Below are positions 33,290 to 41,974 of a stretch of 64,000 bases of DNA, piece after piece. Source of the DNA: Agromyces protaetiae (GTDB taxonomy: Bacteria; Actinomycetota; Actinomycetes; Actinomycetales; Microbacteriaceae); assembly GCF_030866785.1 (NCBI RefSeq), contig NZ_CP133018.1, positions 868,001-932,000 on the forward strand, read 5' to 3'. A program made the position numbers and the translations under genes. Position 1 is the stretch's first letter. Each line of letters begins with the position of its first letter. The notes beneath the pieces are model-generated. The model was given only the letters and a program-made list of their open reading frames with translations. It did not search any database and had not been told where the DNA came from.

Positions 33290-34207
33290 ATGACTCAGCC
33301 GAACACGGAACGCACGACACCGCGGCACCGGACTGCGCCGGCCGCTCGCGCGGCCTCGCTGATCCGGCTGCCGACGCTCCGCCTGGGCATGCTGCTCATC
33401 CTGGCCGGCATCGTCGTCCTCGTCACGGACCTCTTCGTCGAGGCCGACCTCGGCCGTATCTCAGGTTGGCTGCTCCTCATCGGATTCGTGCCCGCCGTCA
33501 TCGGCATGGTGCTGACGTTCTGGTCGCCGACCGATCGCAGCGCAGCCCTCGTCGTCGACCCGCCCGTCGCCGGCCGATGGCAGGCCGTGAACAGCCCGGC
33601 GAGCGCGGTGCCGAGTCACGGCACGCAGGCGTACGGGCAGGCGTACGCGATCGACCTGGTCTTCCTCCCCGAGGATCGCGAGCATCCCGAGTTCGGGAAG
33701 GCCGGCGCCGGGGTGCTTCCGCCCGAACAATTCCCCGCGTTCGGCGAGCCGCTCTTCGCGGGCGCCGGCGGGGTGGTCGTGCGGGCGAGCGACCGGCTGA
33801 AGGACCACGGCAGCAGGTCGAACTGGCCCGCGCTGCTGTGGTTCATGATCGCCGAGGGACTGGTCAGGGAGATCGGCGGCGCCGGCCGGGTGATCGGCAA
33901 CCACGCTGTCGTCAGACTCGACGACGGGTCGCATCTCGTCTACGCCCACCTCAAGCGGGGCAGCCTGCGCGTGCGGCGGGGCGATCGCGTCGACGCTGGC
34001 CAGCATCTCGCTGACTGCGGTAACACCGGCAACTCGACCGAGCCGCATCTGCACATCCATCGTCAAGACGTCGCGAGCTTCACGTTCGCCGCCGGGCTGC
34101 CGTGGGCGATCCGCGGAGCGGGCGACGGCGACGTCGACGGCTTCCCTGTGAACGAGGCGACCTTCGACGCCGTTCCGGCATCGTCGGGACCGTTGCCGCC
34201 GCGCTGA
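33290..34207 (+). CDS. Membrane-anchored M23-like peptidase domain protein
   Basis: 305 aa. Two membrane helices (about residues 33-50 and 58-80) are followed by a LytM/M23-type domain. Zinc-ligand candidates are in SHGTQAYGQAYAIDL (His, Asp) and EPHLHIH (His-x-His), with the YAHL strand between. M23 enzymes cut peptidoglycan cross-bridges, but the divergent spacing and an inserted loop leave open whether this one is active. ATG 33290 has AAGGGG upstream; the TTG/GTG further up lacks a ribosome site. Confidence 0.75.
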   Translation: MTQPNTERTTPRHRTAPAARAASLIRLPTLRLGMLLILAGIVVLVTDLFVEADLGRISGWLLLIGFVPAVIGMVLTFWSPTDRSAALVVDPPVAGRWQAVNSPASAVPSHGTQAYGQAYAIDLVFLPEDREHPEFGKAGAGVLPPEQFPAFGEPLFAGAGGVVVRASDRLKDHGSRSNWPALLWFMIAEGLVREIGGAGRVIGNHAVVRLDDGSHLVYAHLKRGSLRVRRGDRVDAGQHLADCGNTGNSTEPHLHIHRQDVASFTFAAGLPWAIRGAGDGDVDGFPVNEATFDAVPASSGPLPPR

Positions 34208-34234
34208 GCAGACGCGCCGGCACGGTGCGCGGGG

Positions 34235-35506
34235 TCAGCCGGCGAGTACGGCCGCGAGGCTCTCTCGCACGATCTGCAGGCCGCGCGACAGCTCGTCGTC
34301 GGTGATCGTGAGCGCCGGGAGGAACTTCAGCACCTGGTCGTTCGCACCCGAGGTCTCGATGACGAGCCCGCGGCGGAATGCCTCGGCCGAGACGCGGCCG
34401 GCCAACGTCGGGTCGCTGTCGCAGACGAGCCCCATGAACAGGCCTCGCCCGCGCACCGTGAGGCCGAGATCCGAGTGCTCGGCCACGATCTCGTCGAGCG
34501 CGGTGCGCAGCAGCGCCGACTTCGCGGCCACGCCGGCCATGAACGCGCCGTCGCCCCAGTACTCCTCGAGCGCGACGCGGGCGGAGATGAACGCGAGGTT
34601 GTTGCCGCGGAACGTACCCGTGTGCTGGCCCGGCTTCCAGACGTCGACCTCGGGGCGTATGAGCACCAGCGACATGGGCAGGCCGGAGCCCGAGATCGAC
34701 TTCGACACCGCGACGAGGTCGGGCACGATACCGGACTCCTCGAACGCGAAGAACGAGCCGGTGCGCCCGATGCCCGACTGGATCTCGTCGAGGATCAGCA
34801 GGATGCCCCGGTCTGCCGTGATCTGCCGCAGCCGCTGGAGCCACGGCGCACTCGCGACATTGATGCCGCCCTCGCCCTGCACCGCCTCGACGATGACCGC
34901 TGCGGGTAGGTCGAGCCCGCTGCCGCCGTCCTCGAGCATGCGTTCGAACAGGTCGAGCGTGTCGACGCCGGCACCGAGGTATCCGTCGTAGGGGAGCCGC
35001 GTGACGTTGTCGAGCGCGACGCCTGCGGCGTCGCGATAGTGCCGGTTGCCGGTGGCGGCGAGGCCGCCGAGGCTGAGCCCGTGGAAGGCGTTCGTGAAGG
35101 CGACCACGTTGGAGCGGCCCGTCGCCTGGCGGGCGACCTTGAGCGCGGCCTCGACCGCGTTCGCCCCGGTCGGGCCCGTGAACTGCAGCTTGTAGTCGAG
35201 GCCGCGTGGCTCGAGCACGATCCGCTCGAACGCCTCGATGAACGCCTTCTTCGCGGAGGTCGCCATGTCGAGCCCGTGGATGATGCCGTCGCGCTCGAGG
35301 TACTCGATCAGTGCGCGGGTGAAGGCCGGGTTGTTGTGGCCGTAGTTCAGCACGCCGGCGCCCGCGAAGAAGTCGAGGTACTCGCGTCCGTCGGCCGCCG
35401 TCAGCGTCGACCCTCGTGCACTGTCGAACACCACGGGGAACGCACGGATGTATCCGCGCACGTTCGACTCGTACTGCTCGAAGATGTCCAAGGACGAGTC
35501 GGTCAT
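34235..35506 (-). CDS. ectB: Diaminobutyrate--2-oxoglutarate aminotransferase (EctB-like)
   Basis: 423 aa class III PLP aminotransferase. The EctB-typical start FEQYESNVRGYIRAFPVVF and FFAGAGVLNYGHNNP are present; PLP Lys is K269 in VAVSKSISG, the aspartate is in ILDEIQSG and the phosphate contact is in GPTGANAVEAA. In ectoine synthesis it makes L-2,4-diaminobutyrate from aspartate semialdehyde, but no ectA or ectC lies nearby, so it may feed siderophore or another diaminobutyrate pathway. Monocistronic on the minus strand. Confidence 0.85.
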   Translation of the reverse strand: MTDSSLDIFEQYESNVRGYIRAFPVVFDSARGSTLTAADGREYLDFFAGAGVLNYGHNNPAFTRALIEYLERDGIIHGLDMATSAKKAFIEAFERIVLEPRGLDYKLQFTGPTGANAVEAALKVARQATGRSNVVAFTNAFHGLSLGGLAATGNRHYRDAAGVALDNVTRLPYDGYLGAGVDTLDLFERMLEDGGSGLDLPAAVIVEAVQGEGGINVASAPWLQRLRQITADRGILLILDEIQSGIGRTGSFFAFEESGIVPDLVAVSKSISGSGLPMSLVLIRPEVDVWKPGQHTGTFRGNNLAFISARVALEEYWGDGAFMAGVAAKSALLRTALDEIVAEHSDLGLTVRGRGLFMGLVCDSDPTLAGRVSAEAFRRGLVIETSGANDQVLKFLPALTITDDELSRGLQIVRESLAAVLAG

Positions 35507-35607
35507 GGCGTGGTGCTCCTGTTCAGTCGAATGACGCAGGACACGAGCCTACGTCCCCGAGCCGGGGAGTTCGTGCAGCGACGGGGCGTGCGCTCGGCCA
35601 CCGCGCC

Positions 35608-35991
35608 TCAGTCGCCGGGCAGCGCGCGGCGGTCGCCGACGAGGCCGTCCGCGAGCGGGAACGCGAGCGCACCGGCGCGCACCCACCACTCCATGACGTC
35701 GAACGTGAGCCGGCCGGCGATGACGGACGGGTCGGCCGCTGAGAGTCGCGCTGCCTCGACGGGATCGCACGCGAACACCGACATGCCGCGGTAGGCGTCG
35801 TCGCTCTGCGCGCCGAACGGCCCGTTCGCGACGAGCACGCCGCTCCGTGCGAGTTCTGCGCGATACGCCAGATGGCGCGTCTGCAACTCGTCCAGCGCAC
35901 CCTCGCCCATCGCCGGTGCATCCGCCGGGCGGCGGAGCACGACGACCGTGACCACGTCGAATGCGTCGGGGACGTCAGGATCGCGCGACAC
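35608..35991 (-). CDS. YCII-related domain protein
   Basis: 127 aa ferredoxin-like fold protein of the YciI family: VVTVVVLRRP strand, LQTRHLAYRAELARSGVLVANGPF helix-turn and DDAYRGMSVFACDPVEAARLSAADPSVIAG, in which the conserved His and Asp of the family can be located. Function of the family is mostly unknown. The GTG start at 35991 follows the stop of the PhnB-like gene by 1 base, so the two are one transcription unit. Confidence 0.75.
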   Translation of the reverse strand: MSRDPDVPDAFDVVTVVVLRRPADAPAMGEGALDELQTRHLAYRAELARSGVLVANGPFGAQSDDAYRGMSVFACDPVEAARLSAADPSVIAGRLTFDVMEWWVRAGALAFPLADGLVGDRRALPGD

Positions 35992-35992
35992 C

Positions 35993-36460
35993 TCAGGCGT
36001 GCTCGAGCTCGGCGATGACGATCTTCTTCTGCCGCATCATGACCTGCACCTGCTCGGGGCGGCGGGTCAGCTCGCCCATGCGGGCGGGGATGACCTGCCA
36101 GCTCACCCCGAACTGGTCCTTGCACCAGCCGCACTGCTCGGACTCGGGCACGTGTGAGAGCTTCGACCAGTAGTAGTCGATCTCCTCCTGGTCTTCGCAC
36201 GAGACGATGAACGACACGGACTCGTTGAACTGGAACAACGGCCCGCCGTCGAGGCATGTGAACTCGACCCCGTTCAGGGCGAATTGTCCGTTCAGCACCT
36301 TGCCCGACATGCCCGCGAAGTGCTCGTCGAGCGACTCGTCGGGATACTCGTCGATCCGGATGATCTGCGAGTTCGGGAACACGTCGACGTAGTAGTCCAT
36401 TGCCTCACGTGCCCGGTCATCGAACCAGAGACACGGTTGGATGGGTGCGATCTCGGCCAT
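35993..36460 (-). CDS. PhnB-type VOC (glyoxalase-like) protein
   Basis: 155 aa of the vicinal-oxygen-chelate superfamily, PhnB/3-demethylubiquinone-methyltransferase-like subgroup: IQPCLWFDDRAREAMDYYVDVF, EFTCLDGGPLFQFNESVSFIVSC and the motif CGWCKDQFGVSWQV with its Cys pair. These small proteins occur widely; catalytic function is usually unassigned. It precedes the YCII-like gene by one base. The ATG at 36460 follows a weak GGGGG ribosome site. Confidence 0.82.
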   Translation of the reverse strand: MAEIAPIQPCLWFDDRAREAMDYYVDVFPNSQIIRIDEYPDESLDEHFAGMSGKVLNGQFALNGVEFTCLDGGPLFQFNESVSFIVSCEDQEEIDYYWSKLSHVPESEQCGWCKDQFGVSWQVIPARMGELTRRPEQVQVMMRQKKIVIAELEHA

Positions 36461-36610
36461 CAGGACCCCCTTGTTCGGATGCGATCTCGGGCGTCAGGCT
36501 ACGCGGATGTCGCGCCCGCGGCGAGTGGGTTCCCCGGTCGAATCGCCGTCGACCTCGCCACCGCCGAGCGGACACAGGGCGAGCACGGCACCGTGTGCGT
36601 AGATGGACGC

Positions 36611-37396
36611 ATGGCGAAGGACTATCGGGGCACGACCGCGATCATCACCGGCGCGAGTGCCGGGCTCGGTGCCGAGTTCGCGACGCAGCTCGCCGCACGC
36701 GGCGCGGACGTCGTGCTCGTCGCGCGGCGGGAGGACCGATTGCGCGAGCTCGCGGGCCGGCTCTCGGGGGCGCACGGCGTCACGGCGACGCCGATCGAGC
36801 TCGACCTCGCCGAACCGGGCTCGGCGGCCGCGCTGCGCGCGGCGCTCGACGAGCGCGGCATCCGCCCGCAGACGCTCGTGAACAATGCGGGTTTCGGCAT
36901 GAAAGGTGCGTTCGCGGAAGCGGATGCCTCGCGGGTCGACGAGATGGTCGCGGTGAACGTCGCGGCGCTCGTGAGCCTCACGCGCGAGTTCCTGCCCGAC
37001 CTCGTGCGCGACGGGCGCGGCGCGCTCGTGAACATCGCGAGCACCGCTGCCTACCAGCCGTGCCCGAACATGGCGGTCTACGGCGCCACCAAGGCGTTCG
37101 TGTTGAGCCTCACCGAGGCGCTCGCCTACGAGACGCGAGCGTCGGGACTCGGCGTGCTCGCGCTCAGTCCGGGGGCCACGGCGACCGAGTTCTTCGAGGT
37201 CGTCGGCTCGGCGGATGCCGCGGTCGGCCGGTTCCAGACGCCCGACGCGGTGGTGCGGCTCGCGCTGCGCAGACTCGACCGCATGCGCATGCCGTTGAGC
37301 GTGGTCTCGGGTGTCGGCAACGCCGTGAACGCGACGCTCGCCCGGTTCATCCCGCGTCGCCTGGCGGTCTCGGTCTCGGGCCGCGTGCTGCGCTGA
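36611..37396 (+). CDS. Short-chain dehydrogenase/reductase
   Basis: 261 aa classical SDR: TGASAGLG cofactor loop (about residues 13-20), VLVARREDRL after strand 2, which suggests NADP(H), NNAG motif, and catalytic Ser-Tyr-Lys in NIASTAAYQPCPNMAVYGATKAF. The C-terminal 50 residues, with RRLDRMRMPLSVVSGVGN and a basic end, are shared with a subgroup of SDRs in actinobacteria. ATG 36611 is chosen; the longer frame is not supported. Monocistronic. Confidence 0.88.
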   Translation: MAKDYRGTTAIITGASAGLGAEFATQLAARGADVVLVARREDRLRELAGRLSGAHGVTATPIELDLAEPGSAAALRAALDERGIRPQTLVNNAGFGMKGAFAEADASRVDEMVAVNVAALVSLTREFLPDLVRDGRGALVNIASTAAYQPCPNMAVYGATKAFVLSLTEALAYETRASGLGVLALSPGATATEFFEVVGSADAAVGRFQTPDAVVRLALRRLDRMRMPLSVVSGVGNAVNATLARFIPRRLAVSVSGRVLR

Positions 37397-37416
37397 GGTG
37401 CACCGGCCAGCGCCCC

Positions 37417-37449
37417 GCCGGCGCGCTGCCGGCGCGCTGCCGGCGCGCC
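37417..37449. repeat. Three tandem 11-bp units GCCGGCGCGCT
   Basis: Three near-perfect copies between the converging SDR and multicopper oxidase genes; each unit contains a GCCGGC palindrome. May act as a bidirectional terminator. Confidence 0.6.
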
Positions 37450-37464
37450 GCCGCGCGGTCGCCC

Positions 37465-39210
37465 TCACTCGGGGCGGTTGCCCGCCGCGCCGTTGATCGT
37501 GAACGGCGTGGTCACGCCGTCGTACATGACGTGGGCGACGAGCCCGTCGACCGCGTGGGGGAGCGTGTGGCAGTGGTCGCTCCAGATGCCCGGATTGTCG
37601 GCGACGAATGCGATGTCGTAGCGCTCGCCGGGGTGCACGTCGAGCGAGTCGACGACCCACGGGCTGCCGGTCGCGGCGACCCCGTCGCGCGCGAGCACGA
37701 CGACGTGGTGGCCGTGCAGGTGCATGGGGTGCACGTCGCCCGAATCGTTCCGGAGATGCATGACGACGACATCGCCCTCGCGCACATGGAACATGGGCAT
37801 GTCGGGAAACATGCGGCCGTTGACGGTCCAGAAGTTCCCGGGACGGCCGTCGATGATGCCGAATCGGCGGGCGATCACGTAGTCGAACGACCTGTCGGGT
37901 GCGGCCGGGTCGAAGTCGAGGGGTGCGGCAGCGCCGTAGGCGAGCAGATCGAGAGTATCGGCGGGCTGTGGGGCGTCTGCGGCATCGGTGGCGGCCTCGG
38001 TGGCCGGGTCCACATCGCCGATCAGGATGCTCCGGGCGCCGCCCACGTGCAGTCGGGCGGCACCGTGGGGCGGCGCCTGCACCGAGACATCCGCCCGCCC
38101 GCCGGCCGGGATGAGCACCCGCTGATCCGTGACCGGCGTGGGCGAGGTCACCTCGTGACCGTCGGTCGCGACGACGGTGAACGGGGCCGCCGACCACACC
38201 GATGCCGTGCCCTGGTCCGTGTTGACCACGCGGACGCGCACGCGTTCGCCCGGCGCGACGGCGACGCGCTCGTCGCCGGCGCGCCCGTTGAGGGTGTGCT
38301 GCCCGCCGTAGACGTGCAGCAAGGCGGTGACCTCGGGGCTGCCGGCCGGAGCATCCGCTGAACCTGGAGCCGGCGAACGCGGCTCGATGACCACCGCGCC
38401 CAGCAGTCCACCGACCACCTGCTCGTGCGAGACCTGGTGCGAGTGGTACCAGTACGTGCCGGCGTCGTCGGCGACGAAGCGGTACGTGAAGCGCCCGCCG
38501 ACGGGCACGACGTCTTGGGTGATGCCCGCGACGCCGTCTGCGGCGTTCGGCACGTCCATGCCGTGCCAGTGCAGGGTTGCGCCGGCGGCGACTGTCGCGT
38601 TCACGAACTCGACCTCGACGAGGTCGCCCTGTCTGGCGCGGATCTCGGGGCCTGGCGAGGTGCCGTTCACGGTGTACCCCTCGACCGGGTGCCCGCCGGG
38701 CACGTCGACGGTGCCCTGCCGGGCGACGAGCTCGACGTGCACGTCGGCGGGGCGATCGGCCGGCGCGGCGAGGTCGGTCACGCTGGTCTGGGGTGCGGTC
38801 GCGCTCGCGACGGATGCTCCGGGTGCACCTGCATCGCTCGCGGGATCGTGACCGGCATGGCCGGCATGGCCGGCATGCGCCGCAGGCCCGGGTGCCAGGT
38901 CCATGACCGAGTACTCGCCGACGAGCGTCGAGCTCCAGGCGATCGCGCCGACGCCGAGCGCGGTCGCGACGGCGACGGCGGCGGCGACGCGGCGGACGAG
39001 TTCGCTCCGGCGGGGGCCGGCGTCCGACGGCTCGCCGCCGCTGGGGCGTTCGGTCGCGGGTGCAGCGGATGCATCGGGCTTCGACGCCTGGTGCGAAGGA
39101 TGCGGTGCAGGGACGTCCCTGGCTGCGTCGGGCTCGAGGTCGGCGACCGAACGGCGCCACGCCCACCCGCCGTCGGGGACGGGTTGCAGCAGCTCAGGCA
39201 GCAGCGACAT
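37465..39210 (-). CDS. Multicopper oxidase
   Basis: 581 aa. A cytoplasmic N terminus of about 70 residues and one membrane helix (VAAAVAVATALGVGAIAW) precede a His-rich linker (repeats of AGH) and three cupredoxin domains. Copper ligands are visible in order: HWHGM, WYHSHQ, HPMHLHGHHVV and HCHTLPHAVDGLVAHV, giving type 1 and trinuclear sites. Such enzymes oxidise metals or phenols outside the membrane with O2. ATG 39210 has AGGAG 9 bases upstream and lies 17 bases inside the preceding membrane-protein gene, so the two are coupled. Confidence 0.88.
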   Translation of the reverse strand: MSLLPELLQPVPDGGWAWRRSVADLEPDAARDVPAPHPSHQASKPDASAAPATERPSGGEPSDAGPRRSELVRRVAAAVAVATALGVGAIAWSSTLVGEYSVMDLAPGPAAHAGHAGHAGHDPASDAGAPGASVASATAPQTSVTDLAAPADRPADVHVELVARQGTVDVPGGHPVEGYTVNGTSPGPEIRARQGDLVEVEFVNATVAAGATLHWHGMDVPNAADGVAGITQDVVPVGGRFTYRFVADDAGTYWYHSHQVSHEQVVGGLLGAVVIEPRSPAPGSADAPAGSPEVTALLHVYGGQHTLNGRAGDERVAVAPGERVRVRVVNTDQGTASVWSAAPFTVVATDGHEVTSPTPVTDQRVLIPAGGRADVSVQAPPHGAARLHVGGARSILIGDVDPATEAATDAADAPQPADTLDLLAYGAAAPLDFDPAAPDRSFDYVIARRFGIIDGRPGNFWTVNGRMFPDMPMFHVREGDVVVMHLRNDSGDVHPMHLHGHHVVVLARDGVAATGSPWVVDSLDVHPGERYDIAFVADNPGIWSDHCHTLPHAVDGLVAHVMYDGVTTPFTINGAAGNRPE

Positions 39211-39691
39211 CTGACGACGCTCCTGACCTGACCGCGGCGTCCGCGCTCGCCGCATCCGGTCGCGCCGTGCGCGGGGGGCGCATGCGGAGGGCGGCGATCG
39301 ACGCGGTGCCGACGACCGCGACCGCATTGGCGCCGTGGATGAGGCCGAGGTACGGGACGTCCGTCAGCGAGAAGCCGAGCGTGACCTGGAGCAGGACGAC
39401 CGCGAGCACGATCGCCGCCCACAGGCGCGCTCCGCGCGCCCGCACGAGGAACGACACGACCAGCAGTGCAACGGCGATCATCGGGATGGCGACGCCGCCG
39501 ACGAGGCCGTGGATCCAGAAGCCGAGCTCGCCGCGCCCGGCGGATCCACCGCTCTCGACGAGCGCCTTGTCGACGACGCCGCCCTCCTGGACGCGGTTCA
39601 GGACGCCGCCGAACGCGAAGGCGATCGCGGCGGCCTGGACGACGACGCCCCCGGCGACGCTCCAGGCGAGAACGGTGTAGACCCTGCGCAT
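39194..39691 (-). CDS. Four-helix membrane protein (DUF6220-like)
   Basis: 165 aa with four membrane helices (about residues 8-30, 58-82, 88-105, 115-135) and conserved His residues in FWIHGLVGG and GLIHGANA that could bind haem or copper. It looks like the small DUF6220-type proteins, though that assignment is weak. The Ala-rich cytoplasmic tail overlaps the start of the multicopper oxidase gene by 17 bases, suggesting the pair works together at the membrane. Confidence 0.65.
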   Translation of the reverse strand: MRRVYTVLAWSVAGGVVVQAAAIAFAFGGVLNRVQEGGVVDKALVESGGSAGRGELGFWIHGLVGGVAIPMIAVALLVVSFLVRARGARLWAAIVLAVVLLQVTLGFSLTDVPYLGLIHGANAVAVVGTASIAALRMRPPRTARPDAASADAAVRSGASSDVAAA

Positions 39692-39877
39692 GATGCCTGC
39701 TCCTCGGGCGAGACGGATGGGATGCAGGTGCCACGATCCCCGTCCGGCACGGCCGCCGGAACGCGGCGAACCCGCAATCGACCTGCGGGCAGGTGCACGC
39801 TCGATGGAGGACAGCCGCTAAGGGGTGGTGCGGATGACCCCCTCCCGCAGGCGGCCGTGCAGGAGGACCATGGAAGC

Positions 39878-41974
39878 GTGGACCGCAGGTGGATCTGCCT
39901 CGCGACGCTCGGCCCCATCGGGGTCGCCGCACTGGGCTACATCGTCGTCGTCCGCGGATTCGTCGCAGCGGACGCGGACCACGGGCTCGCGTGGCCGCTG
40001 CTCGGCGCGTTGCCGCTGTTCGTGCTCGGGATGTGGCTGCTCACGGTGTCGTCGTCGCGCACGGCGGTGTTTGTCGCGCTCGCCTCGACCTCTTTGCTCG
40101 TGGGTTCGGCGTACGAGACGCTCATGGTCTGGAACCCGTGGATCGCACAGGAGGAGTGGTTCCCCCTGCTCAACGCGGTCGGCCTGACGGCAGACGGGGT
40201 TGCGACGGCGGCATTCCTCTCCGTGTTCGCGACCTTCCCCGACGGTGCGCTCGAGCGTCGGTGGCAGCGGATCGCGGTGTGGCTGCTGTGGGTGCCCGCG
40301 CTCGCGGGAGTGCTGACCCTGCTGACGACCCCGTTCGTGGTCGTGTCGCCATACGTCGGCTTCAGCGGCGCCGGAATCGCGAACCCGTTCGCGGTGCCGT
40401 GGCTCGAATGGGCCGCGCAGCCGGTGGGTCTGCTCGTCGTGCAGGCGTGGCCGGCCGTGGCCATCGGGCTCACCATCCTCGTGTCGCGGGCGCTGTTCGG
40501 CTCGGTCGACGTGCGCCGTCGAACCCGGGTCATGGCGTTGACCGTCGCGTCCGCCGTCGTCGCGTTCGTGCTCTGGGCGATCGCGCCGACGCTGCCCGGC
40601 CTCGAGCTGCTCGTCTACGGGTCGCTCATCGCGCTGCCCGTCGCGGCGATCCACGGGATTCTCCGCTACGGCGCCTTCGACATCGCACCGGACGACCGGG
40701 GGCGCACGGTCGCCCGCTCGTCCACGCTGCTCATCACCGTGTTCTACGCGATCGCGGTGGCGACCCCAGCCCTGCTGCTCTCCGACGTGCTCGACGTCGT
40801 GCCGGCGGTGTTGGTCACCGTCGTGGTCGCGGTGGTGCTGCTGCCGGCGCGGGCGTGGGCGGAGCGGGCGATCCGCCGGGTGCTCTACGGCGACCGCGAA
40901 CGCCAGTTCAGCATGCTCAGCGCGCTCGGGTCGCAGCTCGAGCAGTCGGTCGAGCCCGCCGTGCTGCTCGACCGGCTCGCGGCCGCGGTGCGCGACGGCT
41001 TGGACGCCTCGTGGGTGCGGATCCGGCTCATGGACGCCGACGGGCTGCTCGACCAGACCTCGGCGGGGCTGGCCGGCGAGCTGCCGGTCGACGCGGCGCC
41101 TGACCCGGCGCCTGAACCGGTCGAGGCATCCGCCCTGGTGCTCGGTGACGAGACGCTGGGACGCATCGAGGTCGGGCCGCGGCGGCGCGGCGAGTACGGC
41201 GACGCCGAGCGCGCGGTGCTGCGGACCGTCGCGGGGCAGTCCGCAGCCTGGGTCGCGAACGTGCGCCTCACCGCGCAGCTCGCCGAGCAGCTGGACGAGC
41301 TGACGGCCTCGCGCGAACGACTGGTCGCCGCGCAGGACGACGAACGGCGGCGGCTCGAGCGCGACCTGCACGACGGCATCCAGCAGAACGTCGTCGCGCT
41401 GATCGCGGGCCTGCGGCTCGCGCGCAACCGCCTCGAGCGCGGCGAGCTGATCTCGGCGGAGCTCGCCGAGCTGCAGGACCAGGCGCGGGAGACGCTGACG
41501 GACCTTCGGGAGCTGGCCCGTGGCATCCACCCGCCGGTGCTGAGCGACAACGGGCTCGTGGCCGCCGTCGAGTCGGGCGTCGCGCGCTACCCGATCCCGC
41601 TCGAGGTGGCCGCGGATGCGCGCGTGCGCGCCGAGCGCTACCCGGACGAGGTGGAGACGACCGCCTACTACGTGGTGCGCGAGGCGCTCGCGAACACCGC
41701 GAAGCACGCGGGCGCGACGCACGCGGCGGTCGAGCTCATGCGGCGCGATGGGCATCTCGTGGTCTCCATTCGCGATGACGGACGGGGGGTCGGCGTCGAC
41801 CTCGCCGCCGCGCGGGTCGCGCACGGCGGTCTGGCGAACATCCGCGACCGGGTGGCCGCGTTGAAGGGAACGGTAACCGTCGTGCGAGCCGAGCCGACGG
41901 GGACGTCGGTGATTGTGGATATCCCGCTGGTGTCGGCGACCGATGGAGGAATGGAGTCGCGCCCGAGTGGATGA
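39878..41974 (+). CDS. NarL-type sensor histidine kinase with large membrane domain
   Basis: 698 aa. The N-terminal half has about eight membrane helices (to roughly residue 300), followed by a GAF-like sensor segment, a HisKA_3 dimerisation helix with the phospho-accepting His498 in ERDLHDGIQQN, and a HATPase domain (REALANTAKHAG; DDGRGVGVD). GTG 39878 is taken as start because the open frame upstream lacks support; AGGAGG lies 11 bases before it. It overlaps the response regulator gene by 8 bases. The signal is unknown. Confidence 0.85.
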   Translation: MDRRWICLATLGPIGVAALGYIVVVRGFVAADADHGLAWPLLGALPLFVLGMWLLTVSSSRTAVFVALASTSLLVGSAYETLMVWNPWIAQEEWFPLLNAVGLTADGVATAAFLSVFATFPDGALERRWQRIAVWLLWVPALAGVLTLLTTPFVVVSPYVGFSGAGIANPFAVPWLEWAAQPVGLLVVQAWPAVAIGLTILVSRALFGSVDVRRRTRVMALTVASAVVAFVLWAIAPTLPGLELLVYGSLIALPVAAIHGILRYGAFDIAPDDRGRTVARSSTLLITVFYAIAVATPALLLSDVLDVVPAVLVTVVVAVVLLPARAWAERAIRRVLYGDRERQFSMLSALGSQLEQSVEPAVLLDRLAAAVRDGLDASWVRIRLMDADGLLDQTSAGLAGELPVDAAPDPAPEPVEASALVLGDETLGRIEVGPRRRGEYGDAERAVLRTVAGQSAAWVANVRLTAQLAEQLDELTASRERLVAAQDDERRRLERDLHDGIQQNVVALIAGLRLARNRLERGELISAELAELQDQARETLTDLRELARGIHPPVLSDNGLVAAVESGVARYPIPLEVAADARVRAERYPDEVETTAYYVVREALANTAKHAGATHAAVELMRRDGHLVVSIRDDGRGVGVDLAAARVAHGGLANIRDRVAALKGTVTVVRAEPTGTSVIVDIPLVSATDGGMESRPSG

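Noticed and set aside
34235..36460. An ectoine biosynthesis cluster
   Set aside because: Only an EctB-like gene is present; the neighbouring small genes are YCII and VOC proteins, not EctA, EctC or EctD.
36494..39166. An 890-residue minus-strand open frame
   Set aside because: It runs antisense to the SDR gene and through the multicopper oxidase gene in a wrong frame; composition is almost only Arg, Ala, Pro and Gly.
39335..39877. N-terminal extension of the histidine kinase by 180 residues
   Set aside because: It is antisense to the four-helix membrane protein gene, highly charged and without a fitting start site; the membrane domain begins after 39878.
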